The notes below the pieces were generated by a model. The model did no database searches, was not told the origin of the DNA, and saw only the letters and a program-made list of their open reading frames with translations. 64,000 bases of DNA, taken from NCBI GenBank assembly GCA_012295275.1, contig CM022665.1, positions 8,670,976 through 8,734,975 on the forward strand, read 5' to 3'. Both the position numbers and the translations under genes were made by a program. Source of the DNA: Chrysomallon squamiferum (Eukaryota; Mollusca; Gastropoda; Neomphalida; Peltospiridae). Within the stretch, counting starts at the first letter, position 1, and each line of letters starts with the position of its first letter. Shown here piece after piece: positions 28,709-41,804 of this stretch.

Positions 28709-29045
28709 CACCACGTTGGTCAAGACGGGATATCTACATGATATGGGTCTACTTGAGAGAATTAATGCTAAGATCAATGATACAGCAAGAGCTAATCTTT
28801 CAATTGTTCTTTAAGGAGTGTTCCATAAATTTATTGTACAAAACCTGGCAGCACCACATTGGTCAAGAGCAGATCTTCATTTGATACGAGTGTGCTTTGT
28901 GGAATTAATGTTGAGATCCAGGATAGAGTCAGAAGTAATCCTTTAATTGTCAGTGAATTAGTTTTGTGGAACCAGGCTTTGTATGGTTTATATATCTGAT
29001 ATGTGGGTCTAATTGGAAATAATAATGTGAATAGTTAATGAATGA
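28709..29045. repeat. Diverged tandem repeat, about 143-bp unit, two copies plus a partial third
   Basis: CACCACGTTGGTCAAGA at 28709 recurs as CACCACATTGGTCAAGA at 28852. Both are followed by GAATTAATG, AGATC and CTTTxAATTGT in order. A third, degraded copy with GTGGGTCTAATTGG lies near 28995-29045. Confidence 0.75.
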
Positions 29046-31227
29046 AATAATAATAATAATAATAATAATATTGTTATCATTATTATTAATAATATTGTAT
29101 CATTTTCATCATCTTCATTGTCATCTGTGACAATTTATAGAATTTACAAATTCCATTCTACCATTATAATTGTGTACAAAACATTAGTCTAATCACACAT
29201 AACAAAATACTATTACAAAACAGTGCAGCAAAGTCAAATCTAATCAAAAAACTGTTGTGTGCGTTTTTTATTCTTTTTTTTTTCTATTTCCTTTCACCAA
29301 GCAAAATGTCTTTCTTAATTAGATTCCTTACATAGCCAGCAGCATCTGCTGACTCCAGTATTTTATATTTTATTTCCATTATTGGGTCTCATGGGCAACA
29401 CAGCCTCTGGCTATTAACAGGTTGGTGAACTATGATTTGGCTCTGTCAGCATTGATAGAAAAACAAATATAGAATGGATAAAAGCTGTGAAAACATTGTT
29501 GACTTCTAATTAATTCATTAAAACTGCAAGATGTAATATGGCTGAAATTTATCAGCAGTAATTCCTGAACTTAATCTGACAGGCACCACCAATTACCAAG
29601 GATGTAATCTTGGCACCAGCCCTGCTATTGTTTCAGCGTGAAATCATAGATAATTGTCATCCTGACCTTGCAACTGATAAAACTATTAAACGAAGAGGCC
29701 AGAGTGGTATGGGAAGTTTTTCTAATTAAAGCTGAGGCTAACCTTTGATCTGAACTATTCTGTGTGCATTAAAATCTTGTCTGTTTTGTTAACCTTTCTG
29801 TCGCCTCAGTTCTTGTTTTGGCAGTATGATGGTTCAGGTAATCTTCATTATTATTATTATTATTATGTGGAACAGACTTCATATAATCAACTTTTAAAAA
29901 AATATATATATATATATATTTTACATTATTTTATTTATTATTATTTTTTGTTAGTTATTATTATTATTCTTCTTATAAACATCTAAAGTGATCTAAATTG
30001 TAGTTGTTATAAAAGTGTTAATCCATTACTGACATTTGTTACTTCATTTGAGTGAAATTAATGAGTATTAAATAATCATGTATCATATATCAAAACCATG
30101 TCTTATTTTATAACTGAATGTTAGGCAAGGTGATCAACAGTGTCATAACAAGTGTTTCAGACATAAAACTCAATAAACTAATTAGTGGTAGCAATAGATT
30201 TTGAAAGTTTTAACACTTCTCTGATTAATTTTAAACAGTCCTTAATTTCCTATCAACTGTAGTTTCTCAACAACAATAGGAAATGTGAGCAAGAGTGATT
30301 GATTACTAATGATTATTGATAAAATAAATATTTAACAACAGGTCATTATATTTTTATATTAATGGTTATTAGATGGTGTCAGATTTTGTTGATTTTTTTC
30401 ATATAACAATGATATGAAAGAAAATTCAGTTGCTTTCACACATTCTGAGTTTTCCTTAAAGTCAGCAACAAGATATATTTTATATTCACCTTCTCATTAA
30501 AAGGAAAGAAAATAGCACAGGCTTTATTAAACAAGTTGTGGGTTTATTTACCTAATCAGTACATTGACTGGAATTGATCTTCATATCAGCACAATAACTG
30601 TTGAGTTTTAGTCATCTTTAATTGTTTATAGAGCACATTTGTAAAGTAATTTTTCTTTATTTCTGATTTATATTCATTGACATTTATACAAGTGACATCT
30701 TTACTTCTGTGTTGAAATCTTATTACTACTTTTTAGTTTTTTTAATATATTTTACAATTCTCTTTTCCATATCTTGTTTGCAGGTGGTGATGTTGATAAC
30801 AACAAAAAAATGGATATTAGTCCCTTTTTTTTTTTCTTTTTTTTTTTTTAAATGCTGTGAAATATAAGTAAAATGTTTATTGTTGAAATTATTGACATTT
30901 GTTGTCAAAAGAAAAATGGCTGAAACACTCTACAAAAGAAAACTAAAACTATTTTTTAAACCAGTGGTGTTTCTTGTCAAATCGGTCTTCAGACAAAACC
31001 AAAAATGTTTTTGGGAGCTTGACACATTGTAATATAAAAGGTTATTTTGTATTACTACTATTTTCCATATCTGCAAAGATGGTGTCATGGAAGACCTCAA
31101 AGGAAATAAATCTGTTGACTTTTCAAGCTGTCCTTAATTTTCATTTAATGTACTTTATATTCTTTGTTATTTATGTGTTCATGTACTTTAATGTATATGT
31201 TTGAATATTCAATAGCATCAAATCAGA

Positions 31228-31655
31228 TGTAAACTAACTCATCACATCTTATTTTATCAGTTAGAAAAAAAATGAGTTATGACCACAACATCTATAATTT
31301 AAATATAAACAAAGACAAAATACCTTACAGTCAGAATATGCCAATTGTATAATTACTTCAAAACATATATTTTAAATATAAATTTACTGAAAATATCTCA
31401 TTATCAGAATGTCACTTGTTTAATGACTATAACAATAATAGTTAAAGACTAGCTAATTCAGCATATCTCAATATCAGTTACAGTATGTCAGTTGTAGAAT
31501 GACTGTAACACTAATATTTTATATTTAAACAACTCCAAATACCTCATTATCATTTACAGTATGTCAGCTATATGATGATTTAAACATTAATGGTTTAAAT
31601 ATAAACTAACTCAAAATATCTCATTACCAAAGTGACAAGTTTATAATGACTGCAA
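31228..31655 (+). repeat. Tandem array A, about six units of 75-80 bp
   Basis: Units contain a TAAACTAACTCA-like start, a TATCTCATTATC segment, an (A/C)AGTATGTCAG-like segment, and GAxTxxAACAxTAAT. They begin near 31228, 31305, 31379, 31440, 31527 and 31603. The same sequence occurs inverted in array B about 1.1 kb downstream. Confidence 0.75.
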
Positions 31656-32336
31656 CATAAGAGTTCAATTAAAACAATATGTAACTGACATGGATACAGT
31701 CTAGCACTTCTGACACCTGCATGGAGGAAACTCCACATACAAATAGGAATTCCTGCACTGGATGAGCATGCAGGAAGAGGCCATCATTTGGACAGAACTC
31801 TGTCAATTGTAAGATGTAAACAATGCAGTTTGATGTTTTCACTATGAACACCAGGGAAGTACATAATGACCTTGTGTTGTAACCAGCATGACACAAGTCA
31901 TAAGTGTGAGTATACAGCATTGTCAAATATTACCACAAGTCTCAGGGAACATTAATGAGTTATTGCTTGTGTTTGAAGTAGGTGAACTGATTATGTAATT
32001 GAATTTCTTGTATTTTTTTATTTTTATTTTTTATTTTTAATTTCATCATGAGTTATGATTAGAGAAGGAATGATAATATTTTTTCTTTATTAATTGCTAT
32101 TGTGTTGCTTTTTTTTTGTTTATGTGTTTTTTTTGGGGGTTTTTTGTTGTTGTTTTTTTTTTTTTTTGAAGGGGTGTGTGTGTTTTAGACATATATTATA
32201 TTGTCTGTGTAATGCCAAACATTGTTCTTGGTAGAAACCTAATTAAAAAAAAAAAAATATATATATATATATTAACCAAAATATTCTTATTTGAAATTGA
32301 AATGTCTTTTTGGTGACCCAAATAATATATTAATTA

Positions 32337-32343
<7 letters not shown>

Positions 32344-32385
<42 letters not shown>
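32344..32385. repeat. (ATT)n microsatellite
   Basis: About 14 uninterrupted ATT units, flanked by T-rich DNA. Similar ATT runs are at 10781-10817 and 38625-38670. Confidence 0.9.
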
Positions 32386-32386
<1 letters not shown>

Positions 32387-32727
32387 TTTTGAATTTGAAA
32401 AGAATAAATATATAAAATATTAACTTGATATTTTGACTGGATTTTTCCATTTTGTTTTGTTTATGCAGTCAAGAAAAGTACAAATAAAAATATTCAAAAA
32501 TAATGATCCACTAATTAGTTTGTTTTTCTGTGAAGTGTTAAAGAATCTAAAAATAAAACTTTTATATTTTTTAGACTTTACAAAGCACAATGAAATGTGA
32601 ATTGTGAATTACAATCATTTATTTATGTCACTTAAAAAAAACACTAATGACAGTTCACTTTGACAAATCACAGGCCACATAGAAAAAGTAATTAATCTAT
32701 TAGAAATGACATTTTTGCACAGTGAAA

Positions 32728-33042
32728 TAGTCTGATAGTGAGATAGAATGAAACAGTCTATATTTCAGTATTAGAGTTGAAGTTATTGTATAACTGACAA
32801 TGAGATATTTTAAGTTCTTGTACTTGTCATACAACTAACACATTGTATATAATTAGATACACTGAGTTAGTTTGTATTTAATCTATATTGAAATATTATT
32901 ATTGTAGTAGTACAATTGACATATTCTAAGTAATAATGAGATACTTTGAGGTAGTTTGTATTTAAACTGTATTTAACTATTAGTGTTGTAGTCATACAGC
33001 TGACATATTCTAAGTAATAATAAGATGCACAGAGTTAGTTCA
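32728..33042 (-). repeat. Tandem array B, about four units, reverse complement of array A
   Basis: The units read AGTTAGTTTGTATTTAA, then TATTAGTGTTGTAGTCATA, then GCTGACATATTC, then AATGAGATA. These are the reverse complements of the array A motifs in the reverse order. Arrays A and B therefore form a large imperfect inverted repeat. Confidence 0.75.
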
Positions 33043-34416
33043 ACCACCATCAGTTCTTGTTTAACAAGTTAAATGAACTGGGAAAACTAAAACAAAGCTA
33101 AAGGCCAGTGGTCATACAAAGTTAGTGGACAGTACTGAGACTAGATTCTGCCACTAACGTTCAAATAACCACCAAGGACAGTGTTTGCTGAATATATTGA
33201 CATAAATTGAGGTTAATTAACAGGTGGTATTTGATCTTTTAGAGTGAAGGTTTTGTTTGACTTGTGTAGTCTCAGATAAAAGGAGATCAGGTTGTTTGTG
33301 TTAGGATTTGAATCAGTCAGAAATTTAAATATAGCTGCTACATTTTTATGACTGTATTTTATTATTTCAAAGACTTGATTTTTGTATGCTTTAGTACTTT
33401 CTACTGCAGTTAGGGTTTTTTTTAAAGAAAGGAATAATAAAAATTAATTTTGAAAACAGAGAATTAAAATATGGATTGCAGATTTGTATTTGAAGGTGGA
33501 AGTATTTGTAAAATGGTTTATGTAAAGAATTTTGTTATTTTTTCAGGCTTAGTTAATTTCATAATCATATAGGTAACTTGTATAGATATACATTCACAAT
33601 TGTATTAGCACACACATGTAACATAAACCAACTTTGTCAGAAAAAACACAACAAACTGGTATTAAAAATATGCAGCAGGTATTCTTTCAGTGTGACTAAT
33701 CTTGGTTTTGTAGCTCTATAAAGAGATTTATTTTTTATTTAAAGTATTTGTATTTGTTTATTCATGGTTTTCAGCTCTTACCTCTTTTCATAAGGAGTTT
33801 TTAGGTTGGTATATCTGTAATTTTGTTTTGATTGGTGATTTGGTGGCAAAAAATAAAAAAAAAAATAAAAATACCCTGTGCCCTGTTTTGTCTGTGGCTG
33901 ATGACTACATAACACTGTGTATTATGTTCAAGATGGTACTACTGTTATGCCTTGTGTTCAGTGGGTCAGATGTGAGTCAGGAGTATTTTGTTGCACATAC
34001 ATTACATCAATGTAGGGACCTGTTTACTACTCATTGTTTATATACTTCTTTGGTTTATTATACAGTTTATCCAGTGATAACCTTTTCAAGTGTTTTTTTT
34101 TTTTGGGGGGGGTCTTTTAGATTCAACTGTTTTTGAGGGTTTTGTAAAAAAAAATAATAATAATCTATTATTATTTTTGTTTCACTATCCTTATTTTTCT
34201 TATTTTTGACATTAAATTTTAGTGATAATCACTAATAAATTTTTTAAAACAAAATGTTCCATATGTCAAGACAGCATAATGTGACAATTGTGTTGTTGTA
34301 GAAAGATGTCTGAAATGCTTTTAAATTAATTGTGGTATTTTCATTATTTAAAAATATTTGTTCTAGTACAAGTTAAAACCACCCACTTTCAAGAGGATTA
34401 TAGCAATATTTTTTTT

Positions 34417-34452
<36 letters not shown>

Positions 34453-35579
34453 TATATAAATATTATCAGATAAATGAGTTTAAAAATATCTTAATGACTT
34501 TTCTGTTCCATTTTCCTCAGTAACCATTGACAAATACTCAGCATATAATTATGGTAATTTCAAGCTCATACATTTTTAAAACATTTACAATTACTGATTT
34601 ATGTTTTCTATTTCACACAACTTAATATTATAATAGCATTTTTGATCTTGTGCTTGTAACCTTAAATTAAATTTCAATCAGTTTATCAATTATTATTCAT
34701 ATGCTATTGTTAATAACTTTAATTTAAAAAATATAGCTACTTTTTATTTATGCTTAGCTAAATTAAAATTATTTCAGTTATGTTATATTTTGATCTGTTG
34801 CATTTCCTTCCAACCACTCTCAAGTTCTTTTTATCCTTACAGGATTTCTTAACAGTTTAACATGTCTGTGACAGCTTCTTCATTTTAGAAATCAAAGAAT
34901 GTTTGAGAGTCTAGGAATTGTTATAAGGAAGGAAGAATTTTGATTGATTTTGCTGTTTATTTTGGAGTGTCTCGACATTCCTTCCTACACAATAGACAGT
35001 TTTGATGATACTGTAAATTTAAATGTGCTCTTGGTTTTTCAATACTGTTGCACTTTTTCATTTCTTTTCATTTCTTTTTAGATATTTTTTTTCTTGAAAT
35101 TTTCAAGACTTTTAAGTTTGCAGTTTACAGTTCATAAAAGATAAATTTTCTAATTTTTCTAGTACTATTATTTGAAAAAAAATAAAAAAAAAAAAATGTT
35201 TTTATTCAAGTGTATCTTAGGTGATTATACATGCTGTGTCTATAGTTGTTAATTATATAATCATGAGGGTAACAGGAATTTATGATTATCTTGTAGAGAT
35301 TATATATAAAGTGTGGCTTATTTTATTATTCTATTTTACAGCCCCTTATTTGCAGTAAATGTCAAGGATAAACATGGGTTCAGCAAATAATAATGTGGAG
35401 TTAACCCAGCCACTGAAAACAGAAATGTCACAGTTATATTCAGTTTCTTATTTCCATTCTGATATGCAAAAATTGTTAAAATTTAACTCCAGTTTTTGTT
35501 GGTTATTTTTTTTTATTTGTTTTTTTTTTCCATAATTTTTTTAATATATTAACTAAATATTATAGAGAAGAAAGATGTG

Positions 35580-35665
35580 CGTTATCGTTTAATGGTTGAG
35601 TGCTGGTCTAAAGAATAATTATGTTTTAGGATTAAAGCATCTAAATGTATCCGCTGGCTCTTTCC
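35580..35665 (+). mobile_element. Possible tRNA-derived SINE remnant
   Basis: TTTAATGGTTGAGTGCTGGT resembles the A-box half of tRNA-derived SINEs. It is followed at tRNA-like distance by TTTTAGGATTAAAGCATC, which could be a decayed B box (GGTTCAAATCC type). The acceptor stem and a SINE tail are not recognisable, so this is tentative. Confidence 0.3.
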
Positions 35666-36699
35666 CTTTTCCAGCTGCTTAATCAATACAATGGTTTGCA
35701 ATTTTGATTTTATGGCTAGGTAAATATAAAAATTACTTTTAGCTAATTGGTAAGAGTGGTCCATTAAGTGGTGATGTTAAGTTTCATTTTTTATAAGCAA
35801 AATGACCAGGACTGAGGTATTATTAAACAAATATTTAGTGTCATTAAGAGAAAAGGGAGATGTCCAGTGATGAAAGAACAGTCTTTATCATAATATCTCT
35901 GTTACCAGAGATTCTGATTTCTTGATCTCTTGATGTGCTTGACATGCCTAAAGCCAGGTCAACAGTCCATTGTTTCAAGTCACTGCCTGTTAACCCTTTG
36001 AAAATTTAATGTTATCAGACAATAAGAGATTGGTAAAAAGATGACAGTACTTGATGATCAGCTTAATGAAGACTCCTCCCACCCAGTGAACTAATCCTCC
36101 AGGTGCTGAAGTTACGTAGTGGAAAATCCAGTTTTATTTTTCTGTGTTAAAAAATGTATTATATGAATATGTGTATATATGGCTTTGTGTGTATGTGTGT
36201 TATAAAATTATTATTTACTATGCTAAGCATCGTGTATTATAAATATTTATTACTTGAGATTTTTTTTATGTTAATATTATAATTTTATACAAACAAACAA
36301 CTTCAGGTGGGAAAAAGTTGTTTTAAAGAAATAACCATAATTACAAACTGTTTTCTATTGTAAACAACATAAACATACAAACATACAAACAAATTATTAT
36401 CATGTTAAAAATCTATAATCAAAAAGGACATTTTGCTAGCATTTGTACAATTCCAGATAGGAATAAGCTGTCTAAGCTTACAGCTGCAAAATGAGGATGT
36501 GTAGTTTTTTTCTCACTTAGTCCTGATTAAAGAAATTGCCTAAAGGGAAATTCAAGTAAATATTTTATGACAGTTATATTTAAAATTCTTAAATGTGGTA
36601 GGTAAACCCATTTGGAGTTAACAGTTAATGGCCCAAATAATTAAACTTGCTGTATAATTGTTACAAAATAAAACAGAAGTAGAAAACATTAGTGTATTT

Positions 36700-36935
36700 A
36701 CTTAATTTAAATATAGATTTTCTAAATATCTTTCTACTGGAATATATAAATTTAGTGTAGTTGTTAAAATGAATTAATTTATATATGTACTTAATTAAAA
36801 GTACATATTCTAAATATTTGTGTATAGCAATTTCTGAATAGTTAAACATAGTATATTGCATGTTTACTTAATTAAAGGTAGGTATTCTAAATAAATGTAA
36901 TAATTTCTAAATAATTATATTTGGTATGCAGTTGG
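36700..36935. repeat. Tandem repeat, three units of 76-89 bp
   Basis: ACTTAATTwAA starts near 36700, 36789 and 36865. Each is followed by TATTCTAAATA or TTTTCTAAATA and then a TAGTGTAGTTG/TAGTTAAACATAG/ATAATTATATTTGG series. Confidence 0.65.
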
Positions 36936-38617
36936 CAGTTGTTAACATTTATATGTGTATGTGCACACTTAATTTACTGTTTTTGTATATTTTTTTATTT
37001 TAATATTATTTTTTTAACAGTCTATAAATATATATTAATATTTTAACAACAGAAATGTTTGTCTGGTCACCATTCAAGAAACAGTATAGATCCGAGTTCT
37101 GTTTACACCTAGGCTGACATCAAACATTACACCAGTTTGGCATTTGTCCCAGAATTTTGTGGTTTTCTACCATAACTGTTATTGCTTTGATGGTGTTATA
37201 GATAGTAAAGTGTGTTGACACTTTATTCTTTCAGTTTGTTTTTGCTTTTTTGTAGAAACAATTCTTATTTTTTATTATTATTTTTTTAATGATTATTTTC
37301 AGGGGTTTAATTATTTATGTTTTTAAATAAATCTTCATGGATTGCTTAACCTGTAAACTTTATATTTTAAAAGAAATTCTGAAATAGTTTTTGTAGCACA
37401 GATTTGTGTCTTAAGATCAAAATTTTCAGTAAGATTTTAAATTGATACTTTACATAAAAATAATCTAAATTATATATAAATACCTTTGTAGGCTGGGAAG
37501 AGTTGTGAGGGATTGTGGGGAAAGAACTTAAAGAAAACATAAATTTTATTAAAATTTTAAGCCCAAAGGTTTCTCATTAAAATGCATATGTTTGCTGAAT
37601 TCTTTTATTCTGTGTTCCTTTTACGTGTAAATAACATAGGCCAGTGTTAGTGTATAAACCTTTCAGTGGTGTTTTTTTTTTTTTTTTTTTTTTATAATCC
37701 TTAATTCTGTGTGGGTGTTAAAAGTAATGTGAATAGAAAGAGAAGAGAAAAAAAAACAATAAAAAATTGTCCAGAAACTGAGAAGTAATTTGAAAAGAAA
37801 TAATGAATTTTGACATTTTTGTTTTGTACTAAATAACACCTTTGAGTTGGTGAGGGGGGAGAAAAAGAAAAAAGAAATATGAGAAAAACACTGACAGTGC
37901 CTAAGTTTTTCTTGTAAATTAGCACAAAGTCATGAAAGTATTGGTGGATTTAAAAAAAATAATCATAATTCTGTGTATTAAGCTCCTAGTATCAGATTAT
38001 TATTTTATTATAATTAATGTTATTATTATTTTTTTTTTTTTTTTTTTTTTGGTAATAAATATTTAAGAATTGAGAAAGTGAGAGAGTGAAAGTGAGTGAG
38101 TGTGTGTGTGTGTTCATGTTCGTCTGTTCATATTCAAGTGTTCTTGTTTGTACATGCATGAAATAACATTAAGATATTTGTAAATTAACTACATTATTGT
38201 TAAACTGAAAATGTTTTATTATTCTGAAATATTTGTCTGCAAAGCTTATTTAGATAATAAAACAATAAACTTCAGCTATTTATGAAGCAAATACCTAACA
38301 TGTCATGGTCAGTGCCATGCTTGTTAAATCACAAAAATAACTGAGACGTCATTATAACAGTATATCTGTCACATTCAGTGATTTGTTTTCCACCATTTTG
38401 TCTCTGTACACTGTAGTAGTTGTTATTCAAAAACTCATTTCCTTCAGTCTGTTGAAGGTATTTGACATCAGACTCAGATAGATCATTTATTTGTTATTTT
38501 GACCTTAAATCTAAATGTATAGTTCAATTTATCTCTAAATAGATTAAAAATAATAATAATAAAATCAAATAAATAAATAAATAATGACTACTACTACTAC
38601 TACCACTACTAGTGTTG

Positions 38618-38671
<54 letters not shown>

Positions 38672-40861
38672 TATTATTTGTATTTGTATTTTTATTATTA
38701 ATCAGTACACTTTCAACAGTAATTTAACTGTTTGTCATTTTTATTAATGAAACAAAATTATATTTATTAAAATATTTTCAGTAGTGATAATGGTATAATG
38801 TATCCTACTAGAAGAATTAACAGAGTTTGTGATTTATGAAATAGAACAAGTTATTGAAAGAAAGAAAGAAAGAAATGAAATAATAATAACAACAACAACA
38901 ATGAATGAATGAATGAATGAAAGAAGAAAAGAATTATCTTGTTTTTCTAAGTACACACAGTCAAACTTACAACTGCACTTTCCCAGTACACACTGAGTTG
39001 TCTCAGATTACCTCTGCTGGAATTTTTAGGTCAAGAATGTTTGTTCACTGAATTTGTTTAACTGATTATAAGAAAAAGACAAAACAATTAAAAGTGTTGG
39101 TTTTACTTTATAGATTAAAGTATTTAGTTAATGGGCATTAAAGTACATCAGTAATACATACATAATAAAATTAAAACTTCTTTTTTCCTTTTTTATTGTA
39201 TTTGAAAAAAAAAAATATATATATATATGTTAAGTTTAACATTGTGTGGAGTGTCTCCAAATTAGTATTGACAACAACTCTTTGCTAATAATTCAAGAAA
39301 GCACCAAAAGATAGGTCAGATAACAGAGATTATACAACAGCAGGCAGAGTTTGTGACTGTATAATGTGTATGTATGCGTGCAAACATCCCATTATTTATG
39401 TTTATGCAAATGTAGAAAATACTTCATTTTGTTTAAAACTATACAACCTTTCCTCAGATAACTGTACATTTTTATGAAGGTCTTAACATGAACAGTTTAA
39501 TTTATGTACACCAAAGTTATTGTGAAATTTAATGTTACTGTAAACAGGTACTTATCTCCACCCTAATGAGTGTCCCCTGAGGAAATTGTGCCTTTCTTTG
39601 AATTGTGCAGACCTGTTGGTTTGTTTGCACTCTAACAGTCAGTAACAAAACTGCCAGATCTTGTCAGATATTCACCTTCGTGTTTATCAGACCATGACAG
39701 TCAAATACAGGTGGATTTAACAGGTAATGGATACTGAAACTTTGTGCATTTCCCGCCAAAAATCTTAAGTTTTTTTGTTTGTGTTTTTTTTTCTTTCTTT
39801 CTTTAGCGTTACCATTGTGGGAAGAAGTGGATTTATGAAGTGGGGAAGGAAGTTTCAGAATTGGATTTTTTTTAATATTTATTTTAAACATTGTTTTGAA
39901 TATTTAAATAAAGAGAAACATACTGTTATGATCTAAATAAATCAGTAAATCAATAAATAAACAAAAAATGATTTGTATAGTTACTATTTTTAAAATTTAA
40001 ACTTTGTTTATTTATTTATTTATTGCAAAATTAATAATACAGCTATTTTCTTCACATACAAAAATTCTTTCCACAATTTTATTATAATTATTATTATTGT
40101 TTGTTTTTTCAGTAAATTACTCAGTTTTTCTTTTATTATTTTATTTATTTTTATTTTTATTTTATTTATTATTATTTTTTTTTTTATAAAATAAGATGAT
40201 CATAAAAAATTACTTGGTTAGGCTTTCTTACTGAACACAGTTGTTCCTAATTTTTAAATATAAAATATTTCATTTATTTTCATCAAAGTAATAATAAATA
40301 AACAAATTTCATCCAACATCCTTATTAATTTTTCACTTGAAACACCATACCCACCCCCATCAAAGTACACAATACAAAGTAAATGAATACTTTGATAAAG
40401 ATCAATGTATTGATAGTTACATTTGATAAATATATTTTTAATGACATGTATGAATGGGGGATAATGAACTCAGTTTTCAGAGAGCTACGTACATCATTTA
40501 ACAGAATAGCTCTGACACTGTGAAAAAGGAAAATCAATGGCATTTTCATCTTAGTGTATAGAGGTTTAATGAAGAAAACAATTTTCAAATCAACACACAC
40601 CAAAAAAGAAACATAATATAATAGACAAAGAGACAGAAATGAGTGTGAAGTGAAATGGAAACTTAAAGATAGGTTATCATCAGTAAACAGACAGAGATTT
40701 TTAAATATACAATATGAATATCTGGGATGTAATCAAGCCAAAAGCTAGAATAGCTAAATATCTTTTTAAAAAGGATATTCAAATCACAGTCATTATCCAT
40801 AACTTTTTTATTTTTTATTTTTTTTAAAACTTTTATATATTTGTATTTTATTATTAAAACT

Positions 40862-40866
40862 ACTAT

Positions 40867-40963
<97 letters not shown>

Positions 40964-40985
40964 AGTAGTAGTAATAGTAGTAGAG
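40862..40985. repeat. Compound self-complementary microsatellite (ACT)n(ATT)n(AGT)n
   Basis: A run of ACT units is followed by a long ATT run and then a short AGTAGTAAT segment. The ACT and AGT ends are reverse complements, so the locus can fold on itself. Confidence 0.85.
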
Positions 40986-41159
40986 TATTATTTTAAAAAA
41001 ATGCAAAATTAGGTCAGTTAAATTTCAAATAATTGATTTCAGAAACCACATTCATATTCACAAATTACTATTATATTAAGTTTTTATATCTTCAAAGCTT
41101 GACAGTCATTAAATTTATTATATAGCTCAAGAGATGATTTTATAATTTAACATCCCTGC

Positions 41160-41743
41160 TGGAGTCCAGCATTCAGTTTGTCACTCTCTCTGTCAGAAAC
41201 AAGGCCAGTGACATTTCATTCATTACTCATTTGTCTTGACATTTATATATGCAACAGTTTTTATCTAATCATCTCATGCCTGCATATCAAAGAACAAAGA
41301 CAGCTTCATGTAGTGGCAGACAGGTAAATAAAGGTGTTTAATTGACCAGTACTTGATAAATCACCAGCAGTTTTCTCTAGATATTGATTTATGAATCCCA
41401 GCCTCGCTTGTGACTGGCTATGTTTTCTATAGCACTCCAGTTGACCCCATTCACAGTCTCTTTGCCCCACTACACATGACATGCCTCAGGTGGTAGCCAT
41501 CTTGTTTTGGCTGATGCCTTACCTGGATTTTTCCACCTGGGTCACTTACCTGGATTTAACAATCAACCATTCCTGGGTGTTTTCTTGAGTTTGGAAGCCA
41601 TTACTTACTAGTTTGAACCAAAACTATTGAAATATTCCACAAACAGTTTAGGATTTATTTTTCTTATGTTATTTGTGGAATTTCCTCCATATCTAGGCCG
41701 GTGTGTGAATCATGGTTGATGTACCTGTCTGTGTGTCGGGAAA
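41160..41743 (+). promoter_or_regulatory. Presumed promoter and 5' UTR of the alternative ASPP first exon
   Basis: This stretch is less AT-rich than its surroundings and lies just upstream of a phase-matched exon with a good start context. It repeats a TTACCTGGATTT motif (near 41520 and 41548) with a CCACCTGGG between them. I see no clear TATA box or CpG cluster, so the promoter role is inferred from position. Confidence 0.4.
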
Positions 41744-41804
41744 ATGGAGTCACGATACTACAGTGCCGAGGAGGATTGGGATCTTGGTACTCTACAATTT
41801 ATAA
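41712..41804 (+). other. Upstream ORF overlapping the alternative ASPP start codon
   Basis: An ATG at 41712 opens a 30-codon frame ending with TAA at 41802-41804. It is out of frame with the ATG at 41744 and overlaps it. If the transcript starts upstream of 41712, this could dampen initiation at 41744. The uORF context (CATCATGG-like) is weaker than that of the main start. Confidence 0.4.

Larger units (their letters stand above)
15001..41743. other. Large ASPP intron, first part (26.7 kb)
   Basis: No second gene was recognised on either strand. Contents are microsatellites, long poly-A/poly-T tracts (for example 26047-26077 and 34420-34450), a 28-bp minisatellite at 19150-19642, several decayed tandem duplications, an inverted pair of repeat arrays at 31228-33042, and a tRNA-like SINE remnant near 35580. 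Slightly more GC-rich blocks at about 16020-16140, 20270-20430, 23320-23460 and 29560-29750 carry no reading frame and could be regulatory. Confidence 0.75.

Noticed and set aside
31669-31926. 85-codon open frame on - between the inverted arrays
   Set aside because: No domain, signal or context. It is within the length expected by chance in non-repetitive intron sequence.
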